The notes under the pieces are model-generated. The model worked only from the letters and a program-made list of their open reading frames with translations. It had not been told where the DNA came from and searched no databases. Source: an uncultured Tissierellia bacterium (lineage in GTDB: Bacteria; Bacillota; Clostridia; Tissierellales; Peptoniphilaceae). From it: a stretch of DNA of 64,000 bases. Positions 7,989 through 15,497 of the stretch are shown here, one piece after another. The position numbers and the translations under genes are program-made. The first letter of the stretch is position 1. Every line of letters begins with the position of its first letter. The DNA is taken from contig CALAJY010000032.1 of NCBI GenBank assembly GCA_937923265.1, positions 1 through 64,000 on the forward strand, written 5' to 3'.

Positions 7989-8132
7989 TTACAGAGACAG
8001 GCTTTGAATAAACATGAGCACAAAACTTAATACCATAAGTATGGAAAGAAAAATCGCGACCCCACGGGCGAGCTTCACCCGACCGCTGGTGCCCTTCTTC
8101 TTGCCAGAATCTTCTTGGTGGAAATTCGACAT
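7989..8132 (-). CDS. Small single-span membrane protein, 47 residues
   Basis: The translation is MSNFHQEDSGKKKGTSGRVK followed by LARGVAIFLSILMVLSFVLM and FIQSLSL, then TAA. A polar, Lys/Gly-rich N-terminal half of about 23 residues precedes one strong hydrophobic helix, with positive charges on the N-terminal side (N-in topology expected). A near-perfect Shine-Dalgarno (AAAGGAGGTCATC before the ATG at 8132) supports real translation. It lies between valS and the divergent PPDK regulator. The family is not recognised with certainty; short DUF4044-type proteins have a similar plan. Its stop lies within a 7-bp-stem hairpin (7980-8000). Confidence 0.72.
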   Translation of the reverse strand: MSNFHQEDSGKKKGTSGRVKLARGVAIFLSILMVLSFVLMFIQSLSL

Positions 8133-8314
8133 GATGACCTCCTTTATGGTTTCTCTATTATTTTACCATAATCCCCGCGGAGACTGCCCGGGAAAACGTC
8201 CGATCAGGCATGGAAATTCATTTCCGGCTATGATAGAATGAAGTGTACGTAATGGCGTTTCTTCATTACTTTCTCTACGAGCGTTTTCCTAATAGAGATG
8301 AGAGAGGGCGAGCG

Positions 8315-9139
8315 ATGGCAGAAGGATCAATCTACATATTTTCCGATATGGGCACAAAGAACCTGCTCTCGATGATTGAGAATGGCTTGACCATCGTCGG
8401 CAGCGGAAGAAAGATTCGCTCCTGCACCCAGGTGGAGGACAGCCTGGGCCTCACGCAAAGCCTCCGACAGATTGACTGTCGAGAGCATTCTCCCCTCATT
8501 CTCTATCACTTCTGGAACAAGGAGTTAACGCATCTGCTGCTTGAATTTTGTAATCATCACCGTTTTTCCTGTTTTAATCCGATTCTCCCCCTAAAGAATG
8601 CCCTGGAAAAGGCTTCGGAGCCTTTCTCGCCTCCCTTACCAATGTCTCTTCTCGAAGAGGAAAAAAAATCTTCCTTTCCCGAACGAGAAGAACGTTTTCA
8701 GGCGATCGAGTTTGCCAGACGCTTCGATGATGGGAAGGACCCTTCGGGAATTTTACAGGCGGATGTTTGCATCATCGGAATCTCCCGGACCCAAAAAACC
8801 CCGCTTTCGATGATTCTGGCAAACCGGAATTATCGGGTGGTCAATGTGCCCCTGGTGCCGGAAATGCAGTTGCCAAACCAACTCTTTCAAATCCATCCCG
8901 CCCGAATCTTTGGCTTAACGGTGGCCTGCGATTCCCTGGTGAAGATGCGGAAAGAAAGACTCAAGGCCTTGGGCCTCTCCGAAACTTCCAAATACGCTTC
9001 CCAAGAGCGTATCCTTGAGGAACTCAGCTACGCAAGAGAAGTGATGAAAAAAATCGGCTGCCCGATTATTGATGTCTCTCATCGAGCCGTGGAAGAAACC
9101 GCGGAAATTATCCTGCAGATGTTAAAGGAAAAATTCTAG
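8315..9139 (+). CDS. PPDK regulatory protein (bifunctional kinase/pyrophosphorylase, DUF299)
   Basis: 274 residues from ATG 8315, close to the family's usual ~270. The C-terminal half carries the family core: FARRFDDGKDPSGILQADVC, the P-loop-like GISRTQKTPLSMILANRNYR, VVNVPLVPE, KERLKALGLSE and GCPIIDVSHRAVEETAEIIL. These proteins use ADP to inactivate PPDK or PEP synthase by phosphorylating a Thr near the catalytic His, and reactivate it by phosphorolysis. Its target gene ppdK follows 59 bp downstream. The N-terminal third is divergent: the usual SDSxGETAE motif is replaced by FSDMGTKNLLS. In-frame codons upstream to 8243 have no ribosome-binding site; GAGAGGG fits 8315. Confidence 0.88.
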   Translation: MAEGSIYIFSDMGTKNLLSMIENGLTIVGSGRKIRSCTQVEDSLGLTQSLRQIDCREHSPLILYHFWNKELTHLLLEFCNHHRFSCFNPILPLKNALEKASEPFSPPLPMSLLEEEKKSSFPEREERFQAIEFARRFDDGKDPSGILQADVCIIGISRTQKTPLSMILANRNYRVVNVPLVPEMQLPNQLFQIHPARIFGLTVACDSLVKMRKERLKALGLSETSKYASQERILEELSYAREVMKKIGCPIIDVSHRAVEETAEIILQMLKEKF

Positions 9140-9198
9140 CGCTCCCATCCCCGATAGATATCAACAATCCATGTCCCATCTAAGAAAGGAGCAATTTC

Positions 9199-11826
9199 AT
9201 GGGAAAAAAGTATGTATATAACTTTGATGAAGGGAACAAGGACCAACGGGCCCTGCTTGGTGGCAAGGGTGCGAACCTGGCAGAGATGACCAATTTAGGG
9301 ATTCGCGTTCCTTATGGCTTTATCGTAACCACGGAAGCATGTACGAAATTTCAAGAAGAAGGGAAACTCTGGGAAGCGCTTAAGGAGGAGATTCGTCAGC
9401 ACCTTGCTCATGTGGAGGAACACATTGGCAAGAAGTTCGGAAACGAAGACAATCCCCTGCTCTTCTCGGTCCGGTCCGGAGCTCCCATCTCCATGCCCGG
9501 TATGATGGATACCATTCTGAATCTGGGCCTCAACGACAAGTCGGTGAAGGCCGTTGCCGACCACTCCGGCAATCCCCGCTGGGCCTACGATTCCTACCGC
9601 CGCTTTATCCAGATGTTCGCCGATGTCGCCATGGGCTTGGACAAGGATAAATTTGAAGAGATTCTCACCGCCCAAAGAGAAAAAGCGGGCGTGGAGCAGG
9701 ACAACGAATTGAGCGCGGAGGACCTCATGGAAATCTGCGAAAAGTACAAGGTTCTCTACAAGGAGCTGAAGGGAGAAGACTTCCCCCAAGATCCCAAGGT
9801 GCAGCTGGATCAAGCCATCACGGCCGTCTTCAAAAGCTGGAACAACGAGAGAGCCATTCTCTACCGCAAGATGAATGAGATTTCCGACAGCCTGGGAACG
9901 GCGGTCAACGTGCAGCAGATGGTCTTCGGAAACATGAGCGATACCTCCGGGACCGGAGTTGCCTTCACGCGGAACCCCGCAACGGGAGAAAATGCCATCT
10001 TCGGAGAATACCTCATCAATGCCCAGGGAGAGGATGTCGTTGCCGGCATTCGTACGCCCCAGCCCATCCACCGCTTGGAGCAGGATCTTCCCGAGGTCTA
10101 CAAGGAGTTCATCAAAACCTCCCACCTCTTGGAAGACCATTACGCCGACATGCAGGACATGGAGTTCACGATCCAAGACGGTCAGCTCTTCCTCCTGCAG
10201 ACAAGAAATGGAAAGAGAACGACCCAGGCAGCGTTAAAGGTTGCTGTGGACATGGTCAATGAAGGAAAAATCACCAAGGAAGAGGCCATCTGCCGCATCG
10301 AGCCCAAGTCCCTAAACCAGCTCCTCCATCCCACCTTCCCCCAGGAAGTTCTGATGAAGACGGAGGTGTTCTCCCAGGGGCTGGCGGCTTCTCCCGGAGC
10401 CGCTACCGGTAAGATTGCCTTCAGCGCCGAGGAAGCTCATGACCGGAATGAAAACGGAGAGGCCATCATCCTCGTGAGAAATGAGACGTCTCCCGAGGAC
10501 TTAAAGGGAATGGCTTCCGCCGATGGCATCCTCACCGCCCGTGGCGGTATGACCTCCCATGCCGCCGTCGTTGCCCGCGGAATGGGCAAGTGCTGCATCA
10601 CGGGAGCACACAAGCTGAAGATCGATGCCAAGAAGAAGACCCTGACCGTGGACGATACCACCCTGTCCTGCGACGACACCATCTCGATCGATGGCTCCAC
10701 CGGCAACATCTACGTCGGTGAACTGGAAAAGGTCGCCCCCCAGCTGACGGGAGACTTCGCCACCTTTATGGGTTGGGTGAATGAAATCAAGAGAATGGCC
10801 GTTCGCACCAATGCGGATACCCCCCATGATGCGCAGCAGGCGGTGGACTTCGGAGCCGAGGGCATCGGTCTCTGCCGCACCGAGCACATGTTCTTCGGCG
10901 GCGACCGCATCAAGGCCGTTCGTGAGATGATCCTGTCCGAGACCAAGGAGCAGCGGGAAAAGGCCCTGGCCAAGATTCGTCCCATGCAGGAAGAGGACTT
11001 CTACCAGATGTTCAAGATCATGGGAGAGCGTCCCATGACCATCCGTCTTCTGGATCCGCCCCTGCATGAGTTCGTTCCCAAGGAGGACAAGGACATCGAG
11101 TGGTTGGCCAATGATATGGGTCTGAGTGTGGACCATGTCAAGGAAACCATTCAGGGTCTTCTGGAAGTGAACCCCATGTTGGGTCACCGGGGACTTCGTC
11201 TGGCGGTCACCTTCCCCGAGATCTACCGGATGCAGGCGAGAGCCATCATCACTGCCGCCCTGCGGGCCAAGGAGGAAGGAATCGATAGCTTAGTTCCGGA
11301 AATCATGATCCCCCTGTCGGGCGACGCCAAAGAACTCAAGTATGTGATGGACGAGGTAAGGGATGAGATCAACAAGGTCTTTGAAGAGAGCGGAAAGAAG
11401 GTCGATTACCTCCTGGGCACGATGATCGAGGTTCCCCGTGCGACCCTGGTTGCCGATGAGATTGCAGAGATTGCCGATTTCTTCTCCTTCGGTACCAATG
11501 ACCTCACTCAGATGACCTTCGGCTTCTCACGCGATGATGCCGGCACCTTCCTCCATGAATACATCGAGAAAGGCATCTTCGAGAAGGATCCCTTCGTCAG
11601 CCTGGACCAGCACGGTGTTGGCAAGCTTGTCGAAAGAGCCGTGAAACTGGGACGCGAGACGAATCCGAAGATTCACTTGGGCATCTGTGGCGAACACGGC
11701 GGCGATCCGGCCACCGTGAAATACCTCAACAAGGTGGGTCTGGACTACGTCTCCTGCTCCCCCTTCCGGGTGCCCATTGCAAGACTGGCGGCAGCGCAAG
11801 CCGTGGTGGAACAGAAGGCAGAATAA
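9199..11826 (+). CDS. ppdK: Pyruvate, phosphate dikinase
   Basis: 875 residues, standard length. N-terminal ATP-grasp nucleotide domain (LLGGKGANLAEMTNLGIRVP). The central swivelling phosphohistidine domain has GGMTSHAAVVARGMGKCCIT, with Thr452 and catalytic His454 in the TSH motif; the Thr is the expected target of the upstream regulatory kinase. The C-terminal PEP/pyruvate TIM barrel includes GLCRTEHMFF, IEVPRA, FSFGTNDLTQM and GICGEHGGDP. It interconverts pyruvate+ATP+Pi and PEP+AMP+PPi. AAAGGAG precedes the ATG. With fbp at 51 kb it supports gluconeogenesis or PPi-linked glycolysis. A strong terminator follows. Confidence 0.98.
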   Translation: MGKKYVYNFDEGNKDQRALLGGKGANLAEMTNLGIRVPYGFIVTTEACTKFQEEGKLWEALKEEIRQHLAHVEEHIGKKFGNEDNPLLFSVRSGAPISMPGMMDTILNLGLNDKSVKAVADHSGNPRWAYDSYRRFIQMFADVAMGLDKDKFEEILTAQREKAGVEQDNELSAEDLMEICEKYKVLYKELKGEDFPQDPKVQLDQAITAVFKSWNNERAILYRKMNEISDSLGTAVNVQQMVFGNMSDTSGTGVAFTRNPATGENAIFGEYLINAQGEDVVAGIRTPQPIHRLEQDLPEVYKEFIKTSHLLEDHYADMQDMEFTIQDGQLFLLQTRNGKRTTQAALKVAVDMVNEGKITKEEAICRIEPKSLNQLLHPTFPQEVLMKTEVFSQGLAASPGAATGKIAFSAEEAHDRNENGEAIILVRNETSPEDLKGMASADGILTARGGMTSHAAVVARGMGKCCITGAHKLKIDAKKKTLTVDDTTLSCDDTISIDGSTGNIYVGELEKVAPQLTGDFATFMGWVNEIKRMAVRTNADTPHDAQQAVDFGAEGIGLCRTEHMFFGGDRIKAVREMILSETKEQREKALAKIRPMQEEDFYQMFKIMGERPMTIRLLDPPLHEFVPKEDKDIEWLANDMGLSVDHVKETIQGLLEVNPMLGHRGLRLAVTFPEIYRMQARAIITAALRAKEEGIDSLVPEIMIPLSGDAKELKYVMDEVRDEINKVFEESGKKVDYLLGTMIEVPRATLVADEIAEIADFFSFGTNDLTQMTFGFSRDDAGTFLHEYIEKGIFEKDPFVSLDQHGVGKLVERAVKLGRETNPKIHLGICGEHGGDPATVKYLNKVGLDYVSCSPFRVPIARLAAAQAVVEQKAE

Positions 11827-11843
11827 GATCTCTGCTTGAACAT

Positions 11844-12347
11844 TTATAACGTAAAAAAGAGATGGGCCGTTCGGTCCATCTCTTTTTTGCATAAAAAATC
11901 AAAAGCAACAGACATCATGGAGGCAGATCCCATGAAATCTACTGGTTTATGCGACTTTGTTGGAGCATTTGGACATATTTGCGTTGAAATAACTACATCA
12001 CCGTTTAAAATATCGCCTCTAGCTTTCATTGCAATTAATTTAGATGCGACTGCTAAAGCTGATAGTGCACCATCTCCATCAGATACAAAGCCAATTCTTC
12101 TTGGCCTAGCTCCAATACCACCTAATCTGCCAAGAATTCCTAAGGTTTTAGCATTTCCCCCATTTATTTTCCCATTCTTTCCTGAAATCGTTATTCTAAT
12201 AAAATCAACTTTGTTATTCGAAGTTTCAATGGATTGAACTTCAATATCAGCTGGTCCAAGTTGATTCAGATATTGTTTAATACATTCACCAGTAACATCT
12301 TTTTGATCTAATAACTCATATACTTCTAACACATATTTTAAAATCAA
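11844..12347 (-). pseudogene. 3'-truncated DUF1177 family gene
   Basis: The 5' end looks functional: GGAGG, six bases, then TTG at 12347. The protein begins MILKYVLEVYELLDQKDVTG and carries DUF1177 blocks ISGKNGKINGGNAKTLGILG, RLGGIGARPRRIGFVSDGDG and STQICPNAPTKSHKPVDFMG. After SASMM (about residue 145) the frame leaves the family and simply translates the ppdK terminator (CKKEMDRTAHLFFTL). Family members are about twice this length as I recall, so the 3' half has been lost. Codons are AT-rich, unlike all neighbours, and fit an acquired or decaying gene. The function of DUF1177 is unknown. A promoter lies upstream. Confidence 0.75.
11853..11888. terminator. ppdK terminator
   Basis: AAAAAAGAGATGG ... 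CCATCTCTTTTTT, a 13-bp outer stem followed by a T-run on the plus strand. The truncated DUF1177 frame on the other strand reads straight through it. Confidence 0.92.
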
Positions 12348-12530
12348 TTATTACCTCCAAATAATTTAAGTATCTTCTAATTAGTTATGATTATACAAAA
12401 AATATTTTTGTCTTCAATAAATATTTTCATGAATTATTCAAGATTTTATTATGTATTATCATAGTAGCAGAAAAATTATTTATATTAAAAACACTAGTAT
12501 TCTTCTTATTTATATTTGCTAAATAAAAAA
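11890..12530. other. AT-rich patch of about 640 bp
   Basis: This stretch is visibly AT-rich (long runs such as AAATAAATATT) between GC-richer ppdK and feoB. It contains the truncated DUF1177 gene, its promoter and roughly 110 bp upstream with no gene. No inverted-repeat ends, transposase or integrase was seen. Both edges lie at the terminators of ppdK and feoB. Confidence 0.65.
12390..12417 (-). promoter_or_regulatory. Promoter of the DUF1177 gene
   Basis: Minus strand: -35 TTGAAG (12412-12417), a 16-base spacer and perfect -10 TATAAT (12390-12395), about 45 bases before the TTG start. Confidence 0.65.
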
Positions 12531-12557
12531 AGCCGCCGGAAAACCGGCGGTTTTTTT
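12525..12557. terminator. feoB terminator
   Basis: Stem CCGCCGG/CCGGCGG with an AAAA loop, flanked by A-run and T-run. It terminates feoB on the minus strand and could work in both directions. Confidence 0.92.
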
Positions 12558-12577
12558 CATCAACTTATCCAGTGCAA

Positions 12578-14776
12578 TTAAGCACGAGTTCTTGAACCAT
12601 TCATCAAGCTTCCCCGGTCCTTGTTCCGGTCCTTGTTCCGATTGGGACGGAAGAGGAAGTAGAGCCAGGCGGCTAAGACCACCAGGGCCAGGCTCGTCCA
12701 GAGGGTAAATCCCGCACCCGTGAAGAAGGAGGCAAGCTGGTAGAACACAAAGGAAACCGAATAAGCCAAGAGGGTCTGGTAGCCCACGCCAAAGAGGGTC
12801 CACTTTGCTTCGCCCATCTCCCGGTGCATGGCACCGATGGCTGCAAAGCAGGGAGCGCAGAGAAGGTTGAAGAGCAGGAAGGAGTAACCGGTGATCGCGG
12901 TGTAGTGGGAAACGATCGGAGCGAGCTGATCGAAGGCACCCGACTCCACCAGGTCTTTCGCTTCTTCTCCGACACCGAAGAGCACACCGAAGGTGTTGAC
13001 CACGTTCTCCTTGGCAATCAAGCCCGTAACGGTTGCCACCGTGGACTGCCAGGTACCGAATCCGAGGGGCCGGAAGATCCAGCAAATGGCGTTTCCGACG
13101 GCTGCCAGGATACTGTTCTCCTGTTCCTCCACCATGCCGAAATGTCCCTCCTGGAAGCCGAAGGCTTGAAGGAACCAGAGAACAATGGCAGCAACGAGGA
13201 TAATGCTTCCCGCACGCTTAATGAAGGAGAAGAGGCGCTCCCAGACCGTCAGGAAAATTCCCTTCAGGGTCGGCAGGCGGTACTCGGGAAGCTCCATGAC
13301 AAAGGGAGCGGGATCTCCAGCAAACCGCTTGGTTTTCTTAAGAATGACCCCGGAGACGATGATGGCGAGGATTCCCATGAAGTAGCAGGAAGGTCCCACC
13401 CACCAGGCTCCTCTGAAAATCGTACCGGCAAAGAGGGCGATGACCGGAAGCTTTGCGCCACAGGGCATGAAGGTGGACGTCATGGCCGATAGCCGCCGGT
13501 CCTCATTGTTCTCAATGGTCCGGGAAGCCATGATGCCCGGGATTCCACAGCCTGTGGAAACGAGCATGGGGATAAAGGACTTTCCGGAAAGTCCGAAGCG
13601 ACGGAAGATTCGATCGAGAATGAAGGCGATTCGAGACATGTATCCGCACTGCTCCAGAAAACTCAGGAAGAGGAAGAGGACGGCCATCTGGGGCAAGAAC
13701 CCTAAGACGGCACCGACCCCGGCGATGATTCCATCACAGACCAGACCCACCAGCCAAGCCGAGACACCGGCACCTTCCATCAGAGCCCGAATAGGCTCCT
13801 GGATCCATTCCCCGACAATCGTATCATTGGTGAAGTCCGTGACAAAAGATCCCACGGTGGTAACGGAAACATAGTAGATGAACCAGATAACCAAGGCGAA
13901 AATCGGCAAGGCCAGAATTCGGTTGGTGACGATCTTATCGATTTTATCCGTCAGGGTGAGCTTGGCGTTGTTCTTTCTCTGGTAAACCTCATGAATCATG
14001 CCGGAGATAAACTCATATCTCTCGGAGGAAATCAGGGTCTGGGCATCATCATCCAGCTTGTCCTCCACCTCTTGGATCTGCTGTTTCCAGGTCTCTGGTA
14101 ACTGGCAATCCTCCAGAAGCTTTTCATCCTGTTCAAAAAGCTTCACCGCCAGCCAGCGGGGAGCAATCTGCCGATAAGCCGACCGCTTGTCCTCCGAGAA
14201 GTTCAGGGAATCTAAGTTTCCCTCAAAACGCTGGAGAAGGCTTGCAACCTCCGGCTTGTAGAAGTCATGAACCTCCGGTGCCTTGTGCGCCTGGGCCTGC
14301 TTCTTGACTTCCGCAATCAGCTCCTTGCTTCCCTCCCCATGAAGGGCCGAAATCTCCACGACCGGTGCTCCCAATCGCTTGGAAAGCTCATCGGCATGGA
14401 TCGTATCGCCGTTGCGACGAACCAAGTCCATCATGTTAAGCGCGATGACCGTGGGAATTCCCAGTTCCAGAACCTGGGTTGTTAAGTATAAGTTACGCTC
14501 CAAATTCGAAGCATCCACAATATTGATAATTACATCGGGGTGCTCCTGAATGAGATAATCACGAGCAATGACTTCCTCCAAGGTATAGGGAGAAAGGGAG
14601 TAAATTCCCGGTAAGTCGACCAAGGTCCCTTCCTTATCCTGGCGGATCTTTCCTTCCTTCTTCTCGACGGTAACCCCCGGCCAGTTTCCCACGTGTTGGG
14701 ATGCGCCGGTCAGTTCATTAAACAGGGTTGTCTTTCCGCTGTTTGGGTTGCCCGTTAAAGCAACGGTATAATTCAT
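12578..14776 (-). CDS. feoB: Ferrous iron transport protein B (GTPase-coupled Fe(II) permease)
   Basis: 732 residues. The N-terminal G domain has G1 GNPNSGKTTLFNELTG, G3 DLPGIYSL and G4 ALNMMDLV, followed by the helical GDI-like domain. The membrane domain has two Gate-type repeats, with MLVSTGCGIPGIMASRTIEN and STFMPCGAKLPVIALFAG. The C-terminus has more spans and ends in a basic tail. It imports Fe(II) across the cytoplasmic membrane. The frame opens at 14797, but GGAGG five bases before ATG 14776 (MNYTVALTGN) sets the start. It is last in the feoA-feoA-feoB operon; a palindromic candidate operator lies in the 87-bp gap upstream. Confidence 0.97.
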   Translation of the reverse strand: MNYTVALTGNPNSGKTTLFNELTGASQHVGNWPGVTVEKKEGKIRQDKEGTLVDLPGIYSLSPYTLEEVIARDYLIQEHPDVIINIVDASNLERNLYLTTQVLELGIPTVIALNMMDLVRRNGDTIHADELSKRLGAPVVEISALHGEGSKELIAEVKKQAQAHKAPEVHDFYKPEVASLLQRFEGNLDSLNFSEDKRSAYRQIAPRWLAVKLFEQDEKLLEDCQLPETWKQQIQEVEDKLDDDAQTLISSERYEFISGMIHEVYQRKNNAKLTLTDKIDKIVTNRILALPIFALVIWFIYYVSVTTVGSFVTDFTNDTIVGEWIQEPIRALMEGAGVSAWLVGLVCDGIIAGVGAVLGFLPQMAVLFLFLSFLEQCGYMSRIAFILDRIFRRFGLSGKSFIPMLVSTGCGIPGIMASRTIENNEDRRLSAMTSTFMPCGAKLPVIALFAGTIFRGAWWVGPSCYFMGILAIIVSGVILKKTKRFAGDPAPFVMELPEYRLPTLKGIFLTVWERLFSFIKRAGSIILVAAIVLWFLQAFGFQEGHFGMVEEQENSILAAVGNAICWIFRPLGFGTWQSTVATVTGLIAKENVVNTFGVLFGVGEEAKDLVESGAFDQLAPIVSHYTAITGYSFLLFNLLCAPCFAAIGAMHREMGEAKWTLFGVGYQTLLAYSVSFVFYQLASFFTGAGFTLWTSLALVVLAAWLYFLFRPNRNKDRNKDRGSLMNGSRTRA

Positions 14777-14798
14777 TGTAACCTCCATAAAGTCCATT

Positions 14799-14814
14799 GT
14801 TATCGCTTGCTAAC
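14799..14814. promoter_or_regulatory. Candidate metal-repressor site upstream of feoB
   Basis: GTTATCGCTTGCTAAC, an imperfect 16-bp palindrome with GTTA...TAAC ends. It resembles the site at 15378-15393 in length and outer bases. It lies between feoA and feoB. This is an inference from symmetry only. Confidence 0.4.
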
Positions 14815-14863
14815 TTTAGGGCGTAGATGCCCCTTTTTTCGCTGTCGTGGGGTTCTACAAATG

Positions 14864-15091
14864 TTACTCGTCCTCTAACTGGACATTGGCTGCGTCTTCC
14901 TTGCGTAACGTGAGCTCGTACCCTTTGAGATTCACCTGAATCGGATCACCTAAGGGAGCTACTTTGATGACCTCCACTTGGGTACCGTGGGTAACGCCCA
15001 TATCACTGAAACGACGTTTCAAGGGGCCGCGGCCATGAATCTTTAAAATGCGACCGCTCTCCCCCTTTTTTAAATCACAAATCGTCTTCAT
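14864..15091 (-). CDS. feoA: FeoA-domain protein (second copy)
   Basis: 75 residues, a small SH3-like FeoA fold: MKTICDLKKGESGRILKIHG, then RRFSDMGVTHGTQVEVIKVA and DPIQVNLKGYELTLRKEDA. FeoA binds to and modulates the FeoB GTPase on the cytoplasmic side. Its ATG overlaps the stop of the upstream feoA by four bases (ATGA), so translation is coupled. The 87-bp gap to feoB holds a candidate operator. The two FeoA copies differ clearly in sequence, so this is an old duplication. Confidence 0.93.
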   Translation of the reverse strand: MKTICDLKKGESGRILKIHGRGPLKRRFSDMGVTHGTQVEVIKVAPLGDPIQVNLKGYELTLRKEDAANVQLEDE

Positions 15092-15360
15092 AATAACCTC
15101 CTTTCCGGCGATTGCGTCGGAACGGCTTCCCAGTCTTCCTCGGCGATTTCCTCCACCAGGACCTTCTGGGCCAATTCCCTGCTTAAGCCAATTCTCGTAT
15201 TTTTAATAAGAATAATTAAGTTCGTATGTAAATCGCTCACGACCTTCAGTGTTGCACCGGGCACAAAGCCCATGTTTTCTAATAATTGCTGTTGTTTCTC
15301 TCTTCCCAAGAGCCGCTCCACCCGATAGGAATGGCCGGCTTGAGACATCATCAATTGCAT
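15088..15360 (-). CDS. feoA: FeoA-domain protein (first copy, operon leader)
   Basis: 90 residues from ATG 15360. The frame extends to a GTG at 15366, but AGAGAGG sits five bases from the ATG. The FeoA core is YRVERLLGREKQQQLLENMG, FVPGATLKVVSDLHTNLIIL and KNTRIGLSRELAQKVLVEE. The C-terminus carries an extra acidic then polar tail (EEIAEEDWEAVPTQSPERRLL region). It is the first gene of the feo operon, downstream of a strong promoter with a palindrome in the leader. It overlaps the next feoA by 4 nt. Confidence 0.9.
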   Translation of the reverse strand: MQLMMSQAGHSYRVERLLGREKQQQLLENMGFVPGATLKVVSDLHTNLIILIKNTRIGLSRELAQKVLVEEIAEEDWEAVPTQSPERRLL

Positions 15361-15377
15361 AGACACCTCTCTCTGTA

Positions 15378-15393
15378 GTTAGCAGCTTCTAAC
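15378..15393. promoter_or_regulatory. Candidate iron-repressor operator in the feo leader
   Basis: GTTAGCAGCTTCTAAC is a 16-bp palindrome with one mismatched pair, lying between the -10 box and the feoA start. A CTAACATTC direct repeat covers its edge (15389-15397) and recurs in the promoter spacer (15414-15422). DtxR/IdeR/MntR operators are TTAGG/CTAA-rich palindromes of similar size, so a DtxR-family repressor is the natural candidate. Confidence 0.5.
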
Positions 15394-15399
15394 ATTCGT

Positions 15400-15428
15400 A
15401 TTGTACACGACGGCTAACATTCTGTCAA
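15400..15428 (-). promoter_or_regulatory. feo operon promoter
   Basis: Minus strand: perfect -35 TTGACA (15423-15428), a 17-base spacer and -10 TACAAT (15400-15405), about 40 bases before the feoA ATG. Confidence 0.85.
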
Positions 15429-15436
15429 TATATTTC

Positions 15437-15473
15437 AAAAAAAATAAGAGGGAATAAGCTAGGCTATTCCCTC
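15437..15473 (-). terminator. Terminator of the asparagine-synthetase-like gene
   Basis: Nine-bp stem GAGGGAATA/TATTCCCTC with an 8-nt loop. On the minus strand it is followed by TTATTTTTTTT. It ends 9 bases before the feo -35 box. Confidence 0.88.
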
Positions 15474-15497
15474 TCATTTCAGTCATTGATTTAAGCA

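Noticed and set aside
8014..8241. Plus-strand open frame of 75 codons
   Set aside because: It is antisense to the 47-residue gene, which has a much better ribosome-binding site, and has no coding character of its own.
11890..12530. Insertion sequence or genomic island
   Set aside because: The patch is short and has no transposase, integrase, terminal inverted repeats or target duplication that I can see.
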